DNA from: Balanoglossus misakiensis
Taxonomy: Eukaryota > Hemichordata
NCBI GenBank assembly: GCA_040954595.2
Contig: CM082579.2
Span: 11,904,001-11,968,000, forward strand
Reading direction: 5' to 3'
DNA length: 64,000 nucleotides
Part shown: positions 42,597 to 53,901 of the stretch, one piece after another
How the letters are laid out: every line of letters starts with the position of its first letter
Position numbering within the stretch: the stretch's first letter is position 1
The notes under the pieces: generated by a model
Told to the model about the DNA's origin: nothing
What the model saw: the letters and a program-made list of their open reading frames with translations, nothing else
Database searches by the model: none
Position numbers and translations under genes: made by a program

Positions 42597-44605
42597 ATGG
42601 AAGAAGAAGAAGAAGAAGAAGAAGAAGAAAGAAGACGGAAACGGATCTTCTTGTTGGTTATTCTGATGTCAGCCGGCCCAATCGCCGCAACTGCTCTTTT
42701 TTCAACTGCCGCTTTCTTAACGGTAAATTCTGGAACTAAATCTACAAATATCGACACGGGAGAAACACCTGTCAATCTTTCATGCAACGTCGATGCAGGT
42801 ACGTGTACTGTTAATTTATCCCTGCTTTGCTATGATAATATTCGACTAAGTAAAGATTGTTGTTTGGGTGGGAATAGGTCCATTTTGTGTGTTTCTTCAA
42901 CACTATCTTGTGGGAATACATGCATGTAGAAGGAGAGTTATTAAGTGTTGGTTTGTACATGTTGTTGATTTTAATTTGCGGAAACTCCTCACAATGAGTG
43001 GTAGTGGATGGATGGATGGGTGGGATGGATGGATGGCCTATTTTGCTGTAGAGAGGCTTTATCATAGGGGTGAATTAATGGTGAGTGGTTGAATGGATAG
43101 ATCAATGGCGAGATGGATGCATGCATGCATGCATGCATGATACATGTAACTATAAATACATTTCTTCTGACACCAGCCGGTGCGGTGGCCAATCTTGCCG
43201 TCATCGCAACCTCCACTTCTATTATAGTGAACGACACTTGTACCGAACTTCCAAATACCGAAACAGGGGGAATGTCTGACAACCCGGAAGATGACGTCAC
43301 TGCAGGTATGGAGGCTGTTAGTTCCTGTGTGTTGCATGCAGGCGATGTCTTATTAGTCCTTAGTCCTGATCAAAATTATTCCATGTCATCAACTCTCGTC
43401 TTGCCCTTGCACACAAAAATCTTATTCCAATGCTAACATCACCCAGAATTCCCGTGACGCGCTTCCAATCGTACAACACAATCCTCAGATTCCTCTGTCC
43501 TACTTCAGTATGACAATAATACCCGCGAGTTTCGAGTCTTTTGGCGATCCGCCCTAATCCGAATAGCTCTTAAACGTTTTGTTCAGGCCATATATACCTG
43601 TAAGGTACAAATGACATATTGTTCACACCTTTGTCGATACTTTTTTTCTAACGGTATAGCGATTATACTATAGATGCCAGGATTAACACGCACCAGTGTA
43701 GTTTTCATATTGGATCGGTTATCTTGCATCGCTTGAAGATAAACATTTAATGGTCGGTCTGTTTTTGTACGACACATTTTAGGCCCTGAGATTATCACCT
43801 GTGATGTGAGTAACGGAGGCTGCCAACATATTTGTTATCAAGAAAGTCCGTCCCAAGTCAACTGTTCTTGTAATGCGAGTTACGAGCTCGCAGATGACGG
43901 CCAATCATGCCAGTTGATTTGTCAAATATTTTCGGGTGAGAATTAATGTCAATCATTATTTGTAGACGCTGGAATACAAAGTTAGTATTAATGTTAGCAC
44001 ATATTTAATAGAATACAAGACTTTTGGTAAATTAGTATGAACACCGCATCTGAGATTTCCAGGACCACCTCTGATTTTGGACACAATTTGTTTTTGCAGA
44101 TCAACAACCGTACACAACTGTCGTGTACTGTAAGCGATACGTACTGTACACGGAGGCGACGACATGGGAAGTGGCGAAGACGAACTGTCAAAACTCCGGC
44201 GGCATTTTCTGGAGCATCAGAAACCGAGTGGCCGAGAAGTGCGTGACCGATCTAATCAGAGCGACTTTGGATAAAAGCACATGGATCGGGTTGTTCAACA
44301 GCGGCGACAGACCCGAGGTTATTGGGGATTACCAATGGGTGGATGGTGGAGACGTTTTGGGCCCGTCTAAATATCAGCGCTGGTCGGATGGGAATCCGAG
44401 CGCCCAAAACCAGTACTGTGTACTGCTCTGGTATGAAGCACTGTCATTAAACAGTAACTGTAACTTTTCAGCTTTTATTTCTCCCAAAACTAGAAAATTA
44501 GCAATCTTGTATCTTGGGGGCGGTGTCTGCCATTTTGCGTTCAAATCGTTTCTCATGCGTGCGGAGAGTTTGATTCGAAATTCTCATGTAATATTTCTGT
44601 TTTAG
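42597..44605 (+). CDS. Type II membrane protein with EGF and C-type lectin domains
   Basis: Exon 1 (42597-42798) encodes a Glu run and RRRKR, then a signal-anchor helix (IFLLVILMSAGPIAATALF, residues about 16-40), so the C-terminus is outside the cell. Exon 2 (43177-43305) is a stalk with NDTCTELP. Exon 3 (43783-43935) is one EGF module: CDVSNGGCQHIC...CSCNASYELADDGQSC. Exon 4 (from 44100) is a C-type lectin domain: YTEATTWEVAKTNCQNSGG, STWIGLFNSG, YQWVDGG, YQRWSDGNP, QYCVLLWYE. All joins are phase 1. The EPN/QPD and WND motifs are not clear, so Ca-dependent sugar binding is doubtful. The final Cys of the domain is uncertain: the open frame runs to 44605, but a downstream exon may replace its end. 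Role: probably cell-surface recognition (inference). Confidence 0.83.
43003..43141 (+). repeat. GGAT and GCAT short tandem repeats
   Basis: (GGAT)n/(GGGT) units at about 43003-43033 and (GCAT)n at about 43112-43138, in intron 1 of the EGF-lectin gene. Confidence 0.85.
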
Positions 44606-45627
44606 GAGAAGCAGTGACTACCGTTGAGACAATCTTTACTGTGGGAGAGAACGTGCATATGTATGTCAATACCAAGGTATTGTTTTTTTACCAGTTTGGG
44701 TTTTGTATGCATGCTTGTATTTTCCTTTCTCTCGATTTGACCAGCATGCGACACAACATTCACAAAAAGCGCACAGAATTTCTCCCTCTTGTTTAATCCC
44801 TTCAGTCCCAGATCCCTCTTTAGAAGCCTAACCATGCATAGAAAACAATTGGTTTGGACTGAACCATTGTGGTGAAAGGACTGACATGTATTGCAATGAT
44901 CTATGTTTACGTATGTCAGTGATTGTCAAGTACACACTGTCGAGTGAACGATTTAACAGGCGCCTGGAACTGGCGAATCTTACAAACACGTGGGAATGCG
45001 GATTTCTCCCACAACCGTCTCAATTCCTTGTAAAATTAGAAGCGGTGTCAAATGTACAATGTCTGATAAAGAAATAACTTCCTTAACGGCCTAGTCAGGG
45101 TTTGAATTGGACAAATACAAACACCACATCAGCTTGTGCCTCAAAATCAACACATTCATGTCAGCATTACAACTTCTGGTGGCAAAAACCTGTTAATGTT
45201 TGTATTACAAGTACTACTATTACAATTTTGGGGTCTGCCGAATTAAAAACAATGACGTGTTGATTATTATAGAGTTGTATGAATGAAGAAAAACAGTTAT
45301 GACGGTCACCTGAAAAGCACTATGATAAAATGTAACAGCGATTTCCTTCTCTTTGTCATCTGTTCATTTATTTCTTCTTTCCTATACAGATTGTTTCAAC
45401 AATTAATCCTGTGTGTGGGAGACAACGCCAGGAACTTCCTTGTGACGTACACAAAAACTCGTGTGTTTGGAAAAGTTTTATTGGCTTAAAATGGACTGTG
45501 TAATTTTGCCACCAAGTCCGTATGTCTCTCCGTGATTAAACAACTTCTTCCACATGTCACTGAAATCATGTATCAAGCCTTTGACGAAAGACTTTGCCCC
45601 CTTTTATGCAAAAACCAAACAGAGTAT
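44606..45627. other. No certain gene; possible 3' exons of the lectin gene
   Basis: Acceptor-like CTGTTTTAG at about 44597-44605 and CTATACAG near 45388 could start further lectin exons, but I could not build an in-phase lectin C-terminus. A polyadenylation signal for the minus-strand gene to the right (complement of TTTATT) lies at 45477-45482. Confidence 0.4.
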
Positions 45628-46259
45628 CTACTTGGATCTAAAAGCTTCTCTAGCTTTGTCTATTTCTTCTATTGTTGGTATACCCTCGGGAAGATCTAGC
45701 AGCGATATCTCTTTCTTCAGTATACTCTCCGCCTCATCTGTAATACAGGGGGAAAGTTGATTTAAGTATTTTGTGTTAGAGACTGCTGCTATGATGCCAA
45801 TGTTCCCCGACCAGAAAAACACACTGGAGCATTGTAACTACAGTACATGTACATGTATATGAGAAACCAACTTCTGCAACTGCACACTAAGTTTTGATAT
45901 GTTATCTATTAAAACTGTACGTACACGACTGAGTCTCGTCATCTGTTTTTTTTTTCTTCATCACACACACTAACATCTATTGCCGTTTCTACTGTATGAA
46001 AGCTTACCTTTCATCCTTGCTAGCTTGGTTCCATAGGCCAAGTCATATTGATAACCAAGTATGAACGTCAAAGGCACTAGCGGGGCAATGAAACCAGCAT
46101 TTAAATGAACTAATTTTATTTGAAAGTAAATTTATGAAAGTAATAATAAGAAGGTCACGGCATAGAAACTTCCCCACCAAAGGAATAAGTCTCTGTCTCT
46201 GGCAATCTGCATGGACATCTGACGCTCTCGCATAAAGTTCTGCATTATAAACATGATGA
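45628..46259 (-). pseudogene. PLGRKT: PLGRKT-like gene, in-frame stop and missing N-terminus
   Basis: Terminal exon (45737-45628) follows a CTGTATTACAG acceptor and encodes EAESILKKEISLLDLPEGIP...KAREAFRSK and TAG. The previous exon ends at 46008 with a GTAAGC donor in matching phase 1 and encodes MRERQMSMQIARDRD, then a hydrophobic stretch, then FIAPLVPLTFILGYQYDLAYGTKL. These blocks match the plasminogen receptor PLGRKT: the MRERQMxMQIA segment, the PxVPLxFI..YQYDLxYGT second membrane helix and the EAE.IL...LPxG tail. A TAA at 46132-46134 falls between the two membrane segments, in the same frame. The N-terminal about 45 residues are not found; a hairpin element begins right at the exon's 5' edge (about 46255). 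So this is a damaged or misassembled copy. PLGRKT is a small double-pass surface protein binding plasminogen through its C-terminal Lys, here also K. Confidence 0.8.
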
Positions 46260-46530
46260 CTGACAATGAGGGCAACAGTGTATTTTGGAGTCCCGAGGTC
46301 ATCAAAAATACACTGTTGCCCGAATATGTCAGTCATCATATGACAGAACTTCATGACCTCTGCGCGCGATCTGTGCAATATGGATTTTATTTTCATGAGT
46401 GAGAAGGTGTATTCTTCCGAGTATTTTTACGAGCGACAGCGAGTAAAAATGCAGAAGAATACACCTTCTCACGAGTGAAAATAAAATCCATATTGCACAG
46501 ATCGCGCGCAGAGGTCATGAAGTTCTGTTA
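46255..46530. mobile_element. Hairpin-rich MITE-like element
   Basis: Contains two nested inverted repeats: 46271-46320 (GGGCAACAGTGTATTTT pairing with its complement) and 46344-46416 with 46454-46527 (arms of about 73 bp, nearly perfect, including ATCTGTGCAATATGGATTTT). The second loop itself pairs (GTATTTTTAC/GTAAAAATGC). It directly abuts the PLGRKT-like exon. Confidence 0.8.
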
Positions 46531-46699
46531 TTATTGCATATGTTTCCCCAGATTTGACGAAAATCAAAGTTTCGATCGTGGCGTATTGATTTTCATTACA
46601 GTGATGCGCCAAAGGCTATGCAACCCAGAGAAGGCCGCTCATTGGCCAAAATGACGCAACCTTTGTTATGCAAAAAAGGGTCATGAGGGGTCATTCCAT

Positions 46700-47090
46700 C
46701 AGTGGGTTACCTGAGGTCGTGAGATCGCAGCGATAAATTTCGAAACACTGGCGATAGCGAGAAATGTTCGTAATTTTCGAGGTTCCAAAACACACTGACA
46801 ACTAAATGTTCTGTTATTCTGACGATAGTTGGGAAGGATAATAAAAGAACGTGCCAGAATGTTGAAAAATCCGCATGTTTCGGCGATCATGTTGGCTCAT
46901 TTCATCGGTGGTTTTATAGCTCAGGTCGCAAGATAGCATCGGCAATATTTGAGAAACTGGCGATAGCGAGGGATTTTCCGAGGTTCCCAAACATACTGCC
47001 AAATAATGTTTTGTTATTCTGACAAAATTTGGGAAGGATAAGACAATGGCGTCTCCGATTGTTGAAAATTCCCCACGTTTCGGAGATCAT
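46700..47090. repeat. Tandem repeat, about 170-bp unit, two copies
   Basis: Two diverged copies share CTGGCGATAGCGAG, CGAGGTTCC, TGTTATTCTGAC, TTGGGAAGGATAA, TTGAAAAWTCC and TTTCGG.GATCAT in order. Minus-strand frames over them encode similar peptides for that reason only. Confidence 0.7.
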
Positions 47091-47635
47091 ACTCCAGCTC
47101 TGCCGACGGCGTTCAATGTTTACAAACAAAACGTAGTCCGGCTTGTTTTTACTCATTGCATATGGGTTGTGAAAAATACCACTTTGTCACGCGCACAACT
47201 AAAACAACAATCGGCTTTTTTGCGACTGAAATAAAACTTTTGTTATATCCTCCGGAGGTTTATATGAACTCCAAGTGATTGTGTAACAGAACGAGGGTTA
47301 AACTTTGAAAGATACGATCGATTGAAGGGGAAATGGGGGATCTTATTCTTCTGGATGCTCATTTGCATATGAGCTCGCAAAAATACCAGAATTATTATTT
47401 CACGGGCCGCTTGGAATACTGTACTACATATGCAATAAGATGTTTTATAACACACCAAACACGACACACACCACATCCAGGCAACAGTACCGGACTGAAA
47501 CCGATCGAACTGATGCCCTAGGGAACAGTTCGAAATGACTAAGGTCACGTGACGGCGTATTGACGAATCACGATCGAGGGTTCGCTGTATGGTGTGTTAT
47601 AACATCAGCTGTCTCTCCAGTTGCAGGGAGGAAAA

Positions 47636-47710
47636 ATGATCATCACCATCCCTCGTGCAGGCTTCAAATCGTGATATTGCCATCGCTCGCCCTCATGTGT
47701 TATTATTTAA
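47636..47710 (+). repeat. Direct repeat flanking the helicase region, copy 1
   Basis: CATCACCATCCCTCGTGCAG followed by GTGATATTGCC and CATGTGTTATTATTTAA recurs, same orientation, at 52674-52741, directly at the 5' edge of the helicase gene. Confidence 0.75.
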
Positions 47711-47827
47711 ATACGTGTATAAACAGACAGATGGATTGAAACACAAACAGACAGATGGATTGACACACACACACTTACACTAAAAAACAAACATTTAACA
47801 GAAATACCTTATAACTATACTATACGG

Positions 47828-48045
47828 TATTATTAAACCTCACTCTGTATTCTTTACTCTTGATTGGCTGAGACCGTACCACGTGACATAGAAAAAACGT
47901 GATATTACATGGTTGACAGAGTATATGGCCCGTAGGTAGGGGCTACGGGCCGAGGATACGCGCGCGCTGAGAGTATATTGCAGGCTGAGAACAGGTTTTA
48001 GGTTCTGCGCATCATTTCTGCGCATAACAAATTGTCGTTCGCTGC
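47828..48045 (+). repeat. Dispersed repeat, copy 2
   Basis: Partner of 2738-2890: ACTCTTGATTGGCTGA, CGTGATATTACATGGTTGACAGA, TATGGCCCG, then after an extra GC-rich block GGTTCTGCGCATCATTTCTG. Confidence 0.6.
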
Positions 48046-48080
48046 AAAGGGGGCTGCAAACATGAAAGTTATAAACAGTA

Positions 48081-50102
48081 GGGCAAACCTCCAAATTTAG
48101 TGACTTGCGTATGCGCAACTACTTTAGCGCCAACGCGCATGTGCGATATGACGTGGATTGCCGGAAGCTGGACAAAGGTCACGTCATCTGACCCAGGTTA
48201 TGTTATGGAAAATCACATGGCGGTCGACGGTCTATCTTCTGTTGAGTGGATAATCGACCCAGTCTTTAATCCCGGGCAGGATAATGGAGCAACCATCAAC
48301 GGTAATACATTTTCATGATAATTTGAATTGGCCGTATTGTGTTTAGAACATGCACTGATTGTGTTTTTTTGTATTATCTGGAAGAAATGGAGTGCCATTG
48401 AAATGAAATGCCAGTGTGTACATACACATGTACACTGTGTTCGCGGAACTTTGACATGCGAACACCCAGGGTCACTCCGTGGAACACCATACCGTCACCA
48501 TCAAGACTTTCTAGAATACACAGTGATTGGGAGCAACTTTTCACACGTTTCTAAGTCCCGTTTTTTGAACGATTTAAATCGGTTGAATAGCATTACACAC
48601 AGTTTTCGCCATAGTTATAGCCTGAAATACCTGGGTGTACGTTGATAAACAAAGCATGTGATCAGATAATTACCATGACCATCATGTCAGCATCGTCCAG
48701 TGAGCAAAGTTGTTTGTCCGCATCATCAGATACTAGTATTTGAACATAATAACGTTGTTGATGCTGTTCACATATTTATATTTACACCTTATTATTTACT
48801 GTATATGTGTCATGTGCATTAACAACGTCTTTAAACTTTTCACCTTCAGTCAAATGAAAAGACACCAGACAGGACTTTTCACCTTCAGTCAAATGAAAAG
48901 ACACCAGACAGGAATAGTGAAGTGGGGAATAAGAAGACTTACGGCAAGAAGAAGTTAAAGATAGAATATTTAGTGAACAAGCGACGCCGTCTAAATTATG
49001 CAAACAAACACATTTACATGAGTAGAATCAATGATGGGGGAAGGGGGCTGATCAAAAATGAATCAAGAGACCATATTTTTTATTAAAAGTTGAAATATTT
49101 ATTCATGTTTATACACACTTATTTGTTTGTTTGTTGCCAGGTTTTAAGAAATAAATATTTAAATATATTCATTTCTGTGCATCATGTGTTTGTGTAATTT
49201 ATTGAGAACAATGGAATTCAGAAAGGGCTTCATAGTCTCTATCTAATGTAGATAAATAGCAACTGAACCACACATTACTAACATGAAATGAAACTAGAAA
49301 TGCAGTTGACAGAAGGCTACCATCATTATAGTACTGTTTTAAATCATGACATCTCACTTGAGGTAAGCAAAGTTGTTGATACTCCAAACTTAGGAAAACT
49401 GTAGGAATAAATTACCATATCAGGTTTTCAAAAATCACGTTGATAACTTGGCCACTAGGACCACGACGTGTAGTTGGACCGGTTGGGGTTCAGAAAGCAG
49501 AGTCACCTACCCGATCCTTTCAAAACATTGAAAAACAAGTTCAATTGAAATAGGTACATGCATGTACCTATACCCGTACACGTGAAAACGCGCTTTGTCA
49601 AATCTAGCACACCGGAAGTGAGCAAACCATTCGCAAAAAACGTCCCCCATTGTCCCCCATTAGATAATCTGCTGTTTGAAGACATTGTTTCGTTCAACAC
49701 TGTATAGGGAACATGAAACAACAGGTCAATTGACTTAAACTAGGTATAGAAGGTTCAGATCGATGGTTTTTAAACTGGTACGTTCTATTGCTTGTTATGT
49801 CGATTCGAATCATGGCGGGCAAATGGTCACACGGACATCGATTTTCATGAAATTCGACTGAAATTTTTTACTTACCGTGTTCACACGACGCCATGCTGGA
49901 AGGGGGGATGTGACGTACAAGTTCAAACCGAAAATACCCGAAAGTCGATGTACATAACGTCAATAGCAGGCCGATAACATCCAAGAGCGAACTTCGACAA
50001 ATACTTCCGCATTTCCATGCCAGGGACGTCACTATATGCAAATACAGGGTCTGAGCATGCGCAGACATATTGTAGGCAGTAGCTAAATTTGGAGGTTTGA
50101 CC
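48081..50102. mobile_element. Possible 2.0-kb TIR element
   Basis: GGGCAAACCTCCAAATTTAG at the left edge and its inverse (CTAAATTTGGAGGTTTGACC) at the right edge are each bounded by TA, as in Tc1/mariner-like or other TA-targeting elements. Inside there is a 39-bp unit repeated twice (48834-48912) but no transposase that I recognise. An open stretch near 48135-48300 (WIAGSWTKVTSSDPGYV...) ends at a GTAATA donor-like site and stays unexplained. Confidence 0.5.
48834..48912 (+). repeat. 39-bp tandem duplication
   Basis: CTTTTCACCTTCAGTCAAAT... with GACACCAGACAGG occurs twice back to back without a mismatch that I can see. Confidence 0.95.
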
Positions 50103-50261
50103 TACTGATAAATGGCGGAGTTTCTGCATTTTCCCCCAATAAACATTCCTTGATGAACAGTCTTTGTGCTTGTTTATTTTCTGTGTTACCTCCACCTGTC
50201 TTATCAGTTGCTAATCCAGAATAAAAGCTATCGCATTTCCTATTAAGCACCTGCTAACGAC

Positions 50262-51245
50262 TTAATCTGTGTGCCCCATCCACGGATTTAGTGGATAAAG
50301 TAAACATCGGTCAGTTCTCACTCGGTAAAAGAAGTGTGACATCAGTGACGCTCTCTCTTTCTCCAATGTTAAAAAGAAACTGTACGCAGAGTCACTGATG
50401 TGGAGAAGCCCGCCACGTGCATACTGTTTGAAGTCAGTTTCTGATAATGTCTCTCTGTGCTGGGAATGTTCGTGAACATACTGTGAAGACCAGACAAGAC
50501 TTTCAACCAAGTCTTTTTTCTGGTAATATCTCTGTAACTGCTGGCGGACTGTGGGCACAAGAGAGGAACTGTATGACGAGAGATACCTGCGGTATTTATA
50601 GAGGCACTTTGCTACAGCCCATCCCCCAACATAGCGAACCTTGGCTTTTCCTGAATCCTGTATCTCTCTATCATCATTGACTCCTGGGGACCACTGAGCT
50701 CTGGCAATATCTGTAACTTCTTGGATAATTAGCTTGTGTATGCCAAGAAGTATGGTGGACATACACTCAGTATGGATGGATGACAGTGGAATGCCACATA
50801 AATTCTGAAATGACTGCATAACAGCATTACCAGTCAGGTAATTGTGTAGGTGTTCAAAATGTGCTGTGAAAGATTTACGGTCATGACTTCCTACAGTTCC
50901 TGGAGTAGCTTTACAGTTGGCTTTGAGGATGCGGTAGATAGCTGTCCACTGTTTTTCTATGAAGTGGGTTGTCTCTCTCATTTTGTCTTGGGATGCGAGT
51001 TCCTCCAAGATTGTGTTAACCTGGTATGCTGTGGTATGTGGCTTGAGTGAAAACACTGAAGTATCTTTCAGAGATGAGAGAAAGGACTTGACTTGGAAAT
51101 GAAGTGGCAGAGAAGCAAAGTATTCATCATGGTTTTCTAGTATTGGCAGGGCCTCTTCAAGAGTGAAGTCAGTGATACAACTGTTTGGCTGATCTACTCC
51201 AGAACTTGCTCCATGTTCTCGTATATTATTGGGACATCCTGTCAT
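50262..51245 (-). CDS. C-terminal domain of the PIF1-like protein, unrecognised
   Basis: A clean 327-codon frame (about 335 codons counting from the splice acceptor). Visible features: an acidic helix FTLEEALPILEN, LPLHFQVKSFLSSLKD, a long amphipathic region TTHFIEKQWTAIYRILKANCKATPG, then KVRYVGGWAVAKCLYKYRRYL and the end FFLTLEKERASLM. It is free of stops while the helicase part has several lesions, which is odd if both decayed together. I know no named domain for it. Its position suggests that it is the tail of a mobile-element or virus-derived helicase, perhaps for replication or target binding (inference). Confidence 0.55.
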   Translation of the reverse strand: MTGCPNNIREHGASSGVDQPNSCITDFTLEEALPILENHDEYFASLPLHFQVKSFLSSLKDTSVFSLKPHTTAYQVNTILEELASQDKMRETTHFIEKQWTAIYRILKANCKATPGTVGSHDRKSFTAHFEHLHNYLTGNAVMQSFQNLCGIPLSSIHTECMSTILLGIHKLIIQEVTDIARAQWSPGVNDDREIQDSGKAKVRYVGGWAVAKCLYKYRRYLSSYSSSLVPTVRQQLQRYYQKKDLVESLVWSSQYVHEHSQHRETLSETDFKQYARGGLLHISDSAYSFFLTLEKERASLMSHFFYRVRTDRCLLYPLNPWMGHTD

Positions 51246-52684
51246 TTCGACTTCTCTTGCCCATGCAACTACACATAGAGAGAGGGAAATCGTTACAATT
51301 TAAGAGGTGTAATTGCAGTGAAAAAAGCTGACTGAATTATTCACAAAGCATAGTAAGTTCAAATGCATTTAATCATCTCCTGTATGTTTTACTATAAATA
51401 AAACTTTTGGGTGGCTTTTTATATTAGAACCTCAAGTAAATTTGTTTAGCATCACAGCATCAAAACACAGACTACACCAGCATAATATGCAGATGTGAAT
51501 TCATGTTCAGTATATTCATGTACATACCTGGTGCAAATACTTTAATTACTGCAGTGAATTTCTGCGGCTTCAAGGGTAAGTCCCTGGGCTTTGTGGACTG
51601 TATACGCCCCGGCCAGCTTCAGCGGTATTTGGGTCCTTGTTGCCACCACTATATCAGCATTTGTGTCTGATGTAACTGTCCATGTTTTTTCACATACTTT
51701 TACGGTTTGCTGTACTGCTGGAAATGATACAACTGGCAAACCATCTTCAATGGCAATCACAGTGCCTGTCATACCATTCTTCAGCACATCTGTGCAGTTG
51801 TAGATTAGCATGACAGGTACGCTAACTTTCAAATGCAGGGTTGCCTCTGCCAGGGTCTTCCTATTTAATGCCAGTTTCCTGCCTGTATCTGTGGCCTTAT
51901 ATGTTTATACCTCTCCAGGATGATCCAGGAGCATTGTCATATTGTGGTGATGGACGTCGATGTTATGTGTATATATTGCTGGAATAAAGTCTAGTCCAAA
52001 GTTGTCTGGGTCAAGTTGCCTCCGTGTGTTTAGTAGGAGCTGGCTGCTTTCATCACTGCACTTTCCTTCAGCAATATCATTTAAAATGTTCACAAATTTT
52101 TCATCAGTTTGACGAAAAACTTTACCAAGATAAAGAGTGTGCATAAAAGTCTTGTGCCATACATCAGATTCAAAGGCATACTTGCCAGGGTCACTTGCTG
52201 TCTTAACTGGTGGTAATTGCTGAAAGTCCCCACAGGCAATGACCTGAATACCACCGAATGGCTCTTGGTTTTTATCGAACTCCTTTAAGAACAGCATCAA
52301 TTAATTCAAAAGTCTTGCTGCTGACCATTGATATTTCATCAATAATTACAGCATCTATCTGTTGTTTTGAGTCTATTGTATATTGTTTCTTGATTTTCTA
52401 TATGCTTCACAATTGATGATGGTTGTTGCTCTCCAGTGCCAATTCCCGTAAAAAAGCTGTGTATAGTAAAAGCACTTCCATACTGACTTGCTGCAATTCC
52501 GGTAGCTGCAGTAACAGCAACTCTCCGTGGTAATGCTCTGGATATTTTCTTTATAAGGGTAGTTTTTCCAGTTCCTGCACCTCCCGTAAATAAAAACATT
52601 TTTGCCATCAATTGCCCATTTCAGTATCTGTTCCTGGTCCTTGGTAAGTAAGTCCACGGGCTGGTGATCTCTGACCATCACCAT
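50262..52684 (-). pseudogene. PIF1-type helicase with large C-terminal domain, decayed
   Basis: From the 5' side: DLLTKDQEQILKWAIDGKNVFI, then in another frame motif I FTGGAGTGKTTLIKK and Ia VTAATGIAASQYG, then motif II VIIDEISMVSS (about 52345), motif III IACGDFQQLPPV and the FRQ box (52300-51905), and motif VI YTVHKAQGLTLE (51542-51600). These are the ordered motifs of PIF1/RRM3-like SF1B helicases. The frame changes near 52605, 52385 and 52295, and an in-frame TAA lies at 51905-51907. After motif VI a GTATGT donor (about 51530) and a TGTGTAG acceptor (51270) would join VFAP to VAWAREVEMTG, close to the usual PIF1 end. The frame 51245-50262 then adds a large C-terminal region. No Rep/HUH nuclease is present, so it is not shown to be a Helitron. 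Confidence 0.82.
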
Positions 52685-52741
52685 CCCTCGTGCAGGCCAA
52701 ATATCATGATATTGCCCTCGCTAACATGTGTTATTATTTAA
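52674..52741 (+). repeat. Direct repeat flanking the helicase region, copy 2
   Basis: Partner of 47636-47710, starting where the helicase frame starts. It may have truncated the helicase 5' end. Confidence 0.75.
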
Positions 52742-53901
52742 CTATTGTCATTTTCATGAAGTTTTACTCATACCTCAGTCAAATTAAAAAAAATCATCGG
52801 TTGAATAAAATCGTATGGTCAATCCATCAGTGATCACTCAAGTTTACTTGAAATATTTTTGACATAACGCTTTTATTGTACAGCGTAGTATATTGGTTGA
52901 TGCACGAAGTTTGTATAAACGTAGAGAGAGAGAAAAAAAGCGTCTGAAATTTCTTGTAAAAAGTGCCTGTAGTCGCGTGTCATCCAAGACAGCAATCTGT
53001 TCGAAAAGGTAAAGTTGTCTTATTCTGTGCGTGAACATTATAAATATTTATAAACTACAAGCACATTATCGTGTTGGGAATTATTGATGATGTTTTTGAA
53101 GTTTACTCAGGAAGAGAAAATACAGTACTTACCAGTTGTGATAACGATCTTCATAAAACGGACTAACATTTCATTGTGAATTAGGTCTATATCCTAAAAT
53201 AACTGTCACGGTTGTCGCCGTTCATTCCAACATATTCACACCAAACAGGTTACGGGTACAAAGACATAGGCCTTACATTTAATAACTGAAATGGAACAAA
53301 TACATGTCAGTTCCAACGCGTGTGGCCGGTCTGGCTACAGAGGTGAACTGCTAAATTACACACATGTATGGGAGTTCACCTCCAACAGAATACACCAAAA
53401 TTCATGTAAGTGAAAAATACAGATACAATTGGAAAATTGACGCAAATTCAAGACACCAATTACTTGTGCTGAAATGAGTCCGTAGAATGCACCAAAATAC
53501 AAAGCTTCAAGCAACAGGTAAGGTACAAGGAAACTAACCTGAAATGGAACAAATAAATGTCAGTTCCAACGTGTGTGGCCGGTCTGGCTACAGAGGTGAA
53601 CTGACCAATTTTATGCACAATGTCCTTTTATATCAGCAACTACATCATAGTGCCAGATTAGCTTGTGTTCATTGGTCAAATGAAACTTCCAGGTGGTTTG
53701 CATATAATTAAGATCAACCAATTGAAGGTAAGTACTATTACGTCACATGAATAATTGAATAACTAATTACTGCAAGATACAGGTATAACATACATACAGA
53801 TATACATGTATACAAATTCAATGGATCAACAAGGCCGTTACATGCACCCCTGCGAGGAGAAATGGCGTCCTCGTCATTTAAAGTAAGTTAAAGATATTTG
53901 A
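52742..53901. other. Non-coding, with a direct repeat of about 65 bp
   Basis: No gene seen. TGTCAGTTCCAACG and GTGTGGCCGGTCTGGCTACA with AGAGGTGAACTG occur at 53286-53351 and again at 53539-53602. Together with the Gypsy remnant on the right, this may be what remains of its 3' end or LTR, but TG...CA borders could not be set. Confidence 0.5.

Noticed and set aside
48100-48318. Protein-coding exon WIAGSWTKVTSSDPGYV...
   Set aside because: Has a donor-like end, but no acceptor, no family match, and lies inside a likely TIR element.
50262-52684. Helitron
   Set aside because: No HUH/Rep nuclease motif or Helitron terminal signature (TC...CTRR with hairpin) was seen near the helicase.
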